A DNA stretch of 34,987 bases, from positions 1 to 34,987 of the forward strand of contig NZ_CANLBV010000037.1 of assembly GCF_947488985.1 (NCBI RefSeq), in the 5' to 3' direction. The stretch is from an uncultured Vibrio sp. (GTDB taxonomy: Bacteria; Pseudomonadota; Gammaproteobacteria; Enterobacterales; Vibrionaceae). The notes beneath the pieces are model-generated. The model made no database searches, had not been told where the DNA came from, and saw only the letters and a program-made list of their open reading frames with translations. Positions 33,150 to 34,987 of this stretch are shown here, piece by piece (position 1 is the stretch's first letter; every line of letters begins with the position of its first letter). The position numbers were made by a program, and so were the translations under genes.

Positions 33150-34715
33150 ATGAGTTTTACCTCCCTTGGCCTTTCTGAACCTATCCTTAAAGCTATTGAA
33201 GCACAAGGTTACGATAAGCCATCACCAATCCAAGAGAAAGCCGTACCTGCTGTCCTAACGGGCAAAGATGTCATGGCCGCTGCTCAAACAGGTACAGGTA
33301 AAACTGCAGGCTTCACGCTACCTATTCTTGAAATGCTATCAAACGGCCCTCGTGTCCGTCAGAATCAGGTTCGTGCGTTAGTGCTAACGCCAACTCGTGA
33401 GCTTGCTGCGCAAGTGAATGCTAGCGTAGTGAAGTATGGTATTAATTTACCTCTGACTTCTACGGTTGTGTTTGGTGGCGTAAAAATTAATCCTCAGATG
33501 CAAAAACTGCGTAAAGGCAGTGATGTGCTGGTGGCAACACCGGGTCGTCTACTTGACCTATACAACCAAAATGCTGTGCGTTTTGATCAGTTAGAGATTC
33601 TAGTATTAGACGAAGCGGACCGCATGCTAGACATGGGTTTCATCCGCGATATTCGTAAGATCTTGGCTTTCTTGCCTAAGAAACGTCAGAATTTGCTGTT
33701 TTCGGCAACGTTCTCAGATGATATTCGCAGCTTAGCGAAAGGCCTAGTGAACAGTCCGGTAGAAATCTCAGTCAGCCCAGCAAACTCGACAGCGAAGACC
33801 GTTGAGCAAAGCATCTACCCAGTAGATAAAAAGAAAAAGAGTCCGATGCTTGCCAAGCTAATCAAAGACAATGATTGGCGACAAGTGCTGGTATTTAGCA
33901 AAACCAAGCACGGTGCAAACAAGCTTGCTCGCTTCCTTGAAGAGCAAGATATTACGGCAGCGCCAATTCATGGCAACAAGAGCCAAGGTGCACGTACTAA
34001 GGCCTTAGAGAACTTTAAAACAGGTAAGGTACGAGTGTTGGTAGCAACGGATATCGCCGCTCGTGGTATCGATATTCCGCAACTTCCACAAGTGGTTAAC
34101 TTCGATCTTCCCCATGTATCGGAAGACTATGTACACCGTATCGGTCGTACTGGCCGTGCAGGTGAAGTCGGTAAAGCGATTTCATTGGTTTGTGCTGATG
34201 AAGTGGGTGAGCTGTTTGGTATTGAGCGTTTAATTCAACAAGTGTTAGAGAGACGTGAGCTTGAAGGTTTCTCGCCAGTCAATAAGCTCCCGGAATCTCG
34301 CTTAGATTCACGCCCAATCAAGCCTAAGAAGCCGAAGAAAGCAAAACAGCCACGTGAGCATGCCGATGGTCAACGTTCTGGTGATAACGCTCGTGGGCAT
34401 AAGCCAGCAGGTAAGAACAAGCGTCATGTCGCAGGTAATGGCTCTGCACCCAAGCGTAAGCCTACGTCTGGTAACAAACCTGCAGAAAACAGTTCATCAG
34501 CAGCAGGTGACAATAAGCCTGTAAGAAACAGCGGGAATAACTTTAAGCGCGGCAATGCGGGCAGCAAGCCTGCAGCGAATGCTTCAAATTCTCAAAATAC
34601 TCAGCGCAAGCCAAGTGGTGCGGGTAAAGGTAATGCTTCAAATAAGCCGGTAGGAAGCAAGCCTTCAACGAATAAACCCTCGAGAAACCGCTCTAAGCCA
34701 GCACCTCAAAAATAA
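33150..34715 (+). CDS. rhlE: DEAD-box ATP-dependent RNA helicase
   Basis: The 521-residue helicase unwinds short RNA duplexes in ribosome assembly or RNA decay. The core (1-375) has the Q motif (PSPIQ, 24-28), Walker A AQTGTGKT (45-52), PTRELA, DEAD (154-157, in [14 protein letters not shown]), SAT (185-187), [12 protein letters not shown] and [10 protein letters not shown]. Its sequence is closest to RhlE. The C-terminal about 140 residues are a low-complexity basic tail rich in Lys, Asn, Ser, Pro and Gly (repeated NKP/SKP/KPA), typical for RNA-binding tails of Vibrio RhlE proteins and probably disordered. Confidence 0.94.
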   Translation: MSFTSLGLSEPILKAIEAQGYDKPSPIQEKAVPAVLTGKDVMAAAQTGTGKTAGFTLPILEMLSNGPRVRQNQVRALVLTPTRELAAQVNASVVKYGINLPLTSTVVFGGVKINPQMQKLRKGSDVLVATPGRLLDLYNQNAVRFDQLEILVLDEADRMLDMGFIRDIRKILAFLPKKRQNLLFSATFSDDIRSLAKGLVNSPVEISVSPANSTAKTVEQSIYPVDKKKKSPMLAKLIKDNDWRQVLVFSKTKHGANKLARFLEEQDITAAPIHGNKSQGARTKALENFKTGKVRVLVATDIAARGIDIPQLPQVVNFDLPHVSEDYVHRIGRTGRAGEVGKAISLVCADEVGELFGIERLIQQVLERRELEGFSPVNKLPESRLDSRPIKPKKPKKAKQPREHADGQRSGDNARGHKPAGKNKRHVAGNGSAPKRKPTSGNKPAENSSSAAGDNKPVRNSGNNFKRGNAGSKPAANASNSQNTQRKPSGAGKGNASNKPVGSKPSTNKPSRNRSKPAPQK

Positions 34716-34822
34716 GACTTTCGAGGTTGGTTATTAATTATTAAGTAGATGGGCTGATTATTAATTATATGGGTTGAGTGTTAAACAGACGGATTGATAC
34801 CATCGCTTGGTAGAAGCTAGGT

Positions 34823-34854
34823 AACGAAAGCCACTTCCTAGGAAGGCTTTCGTT
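34823..34854 (+). terminator. Hairpin downstream of rhlE, possible terminator
   Basis: AACGAAAGCC (34823-34832) pairs with GGCTTTCGTT (34845-34854), with an inner palindrome TTCCTAGGAA. It lies about 110 bases past the stop and a T-run follows only at 34864-34869. Confidence 0.5.
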
Positions 34855-34910
34855 GCAGCGTGACTTTTTCAATCGGACTCAAATAAACGCGAATATATGT
34901 TTTTCTCTTT

Positions 34911-34987
34911 CTAGGGCGTGTTGATCTTTGCTGTACATTCCGTGTTCAACAATACATCGGTAGCCACATCAACATGAATGCCAGCGA
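34911..34987 (-). CDS. Possible C-terminal end of a gene, perhaps a transposase (runs off window)
   Basis: The minus strand is open from the window edge to a TAG at 34911-34913, giving 24 residues ending LLNTECTAKINTP. The DNA end CTAGGGCGTGTTGATC at the stop resembles an insertion-sequence terminus, where transposase stops often lie inside the end repeat. The evidence is thin: 25 open codons are expected by chance fairly often. Confidence 0.3.
   Translation of the reverse strand, partial: AGIHVDVATDVLLNTECTAKINTP

Overview
The window reads as a chromosomal segment of a Vibrio, probably of the Splendidus group. This is inferred from protein content (PpsA/PpsR pair, RhlE with a basic tail, YtrA-type GntR/ABC operon, many Vibrio-style regulators), moderate GC and short gene spacing; no rRNA or tRNA gene is present to confirm it. 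Both edges carry mobile DNA: an IS630-type transposase start plus a truncated IS5-type element on the left, and a probable coding or IS end on the right.

Layout. 1-697: IS debris. 966-2312: MATE efflux pump (-). 2636-3751: a stand-alone gene with a RelA/SpoT-like nucleotidyltransferase signature (+), the most unusual protein here. 3775-6259: AraC-type regulator (-) divergent from an exported beta-lactamase-fold serine hydrolase (+). 6376-9759: ppsA (-) and its regulator ppsR (+), divergent. 10028-11992: chemoreceptor with a duplicated CHASE3-like sensor. 12192-13963: grxB and a Gfo/Idh/MocA oxidoreductase (-). 14170-15436: GNAT acetyltransferase plus L,D-transpeptidase pair (+), convergent with a glycerophosphodiester phosphodiesterase (-). 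16620-17972: marR (-) divergent from a DUF2798 membrane protein and a DUF3861 protein, with two palindromic operators between them. 18131-20833: MhpD-like hydratase, Bcr/CflA-type MFS exporter and a small Cys-motif protein. 21053-23363: RluA-family pseudouridine synthase with a very long N-terminal extension and an ABM-domain protein. 23364-24296: long gene-poor gap holding a 14-bp inverted repeat, a probable 27-residue small protein and a terminator. 24297-26376: GntR-ATPase-permease operon (-) with overlapping genes. 26819-28801: ascorbate-type PTS IIB-IIC-IIA operon (-) without catabolic genes, preceded by a striking 15-bp inverted repeat and an orphan two-repeat protein. 29572-30444: decayed region with a potentially structured RNA, a nupC relic and three 20-bp tandem repeats. 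30445-34715: small membrane protein, SAM methyltransferase, CHASE/GGDEF diguanylate cyclase and RhlE RNA helicase (+).

How the genes work together. Several units are self-contained regulator-target pairs: ppsR controls PpsA activity; the MarR protein probably represses its divergent DUF2798-DUF3861 unit through the twin palindromes; the GntR protein probably represses its own ABC operon; the AraC protein may control the adjacent hydrolase. Most transcription units end in clear intrinsic terminators, so the window is mainly independent housekeeping and accessory units, not one large cluster. I see no CRISPR array, prophage or complete known defence operon. The best candidates for unexplained biology are the RelA/SpoT-like protein, the inverted repeat before the PTS operon, the orphan protein next to it, and the structured leader plus nupC relic.
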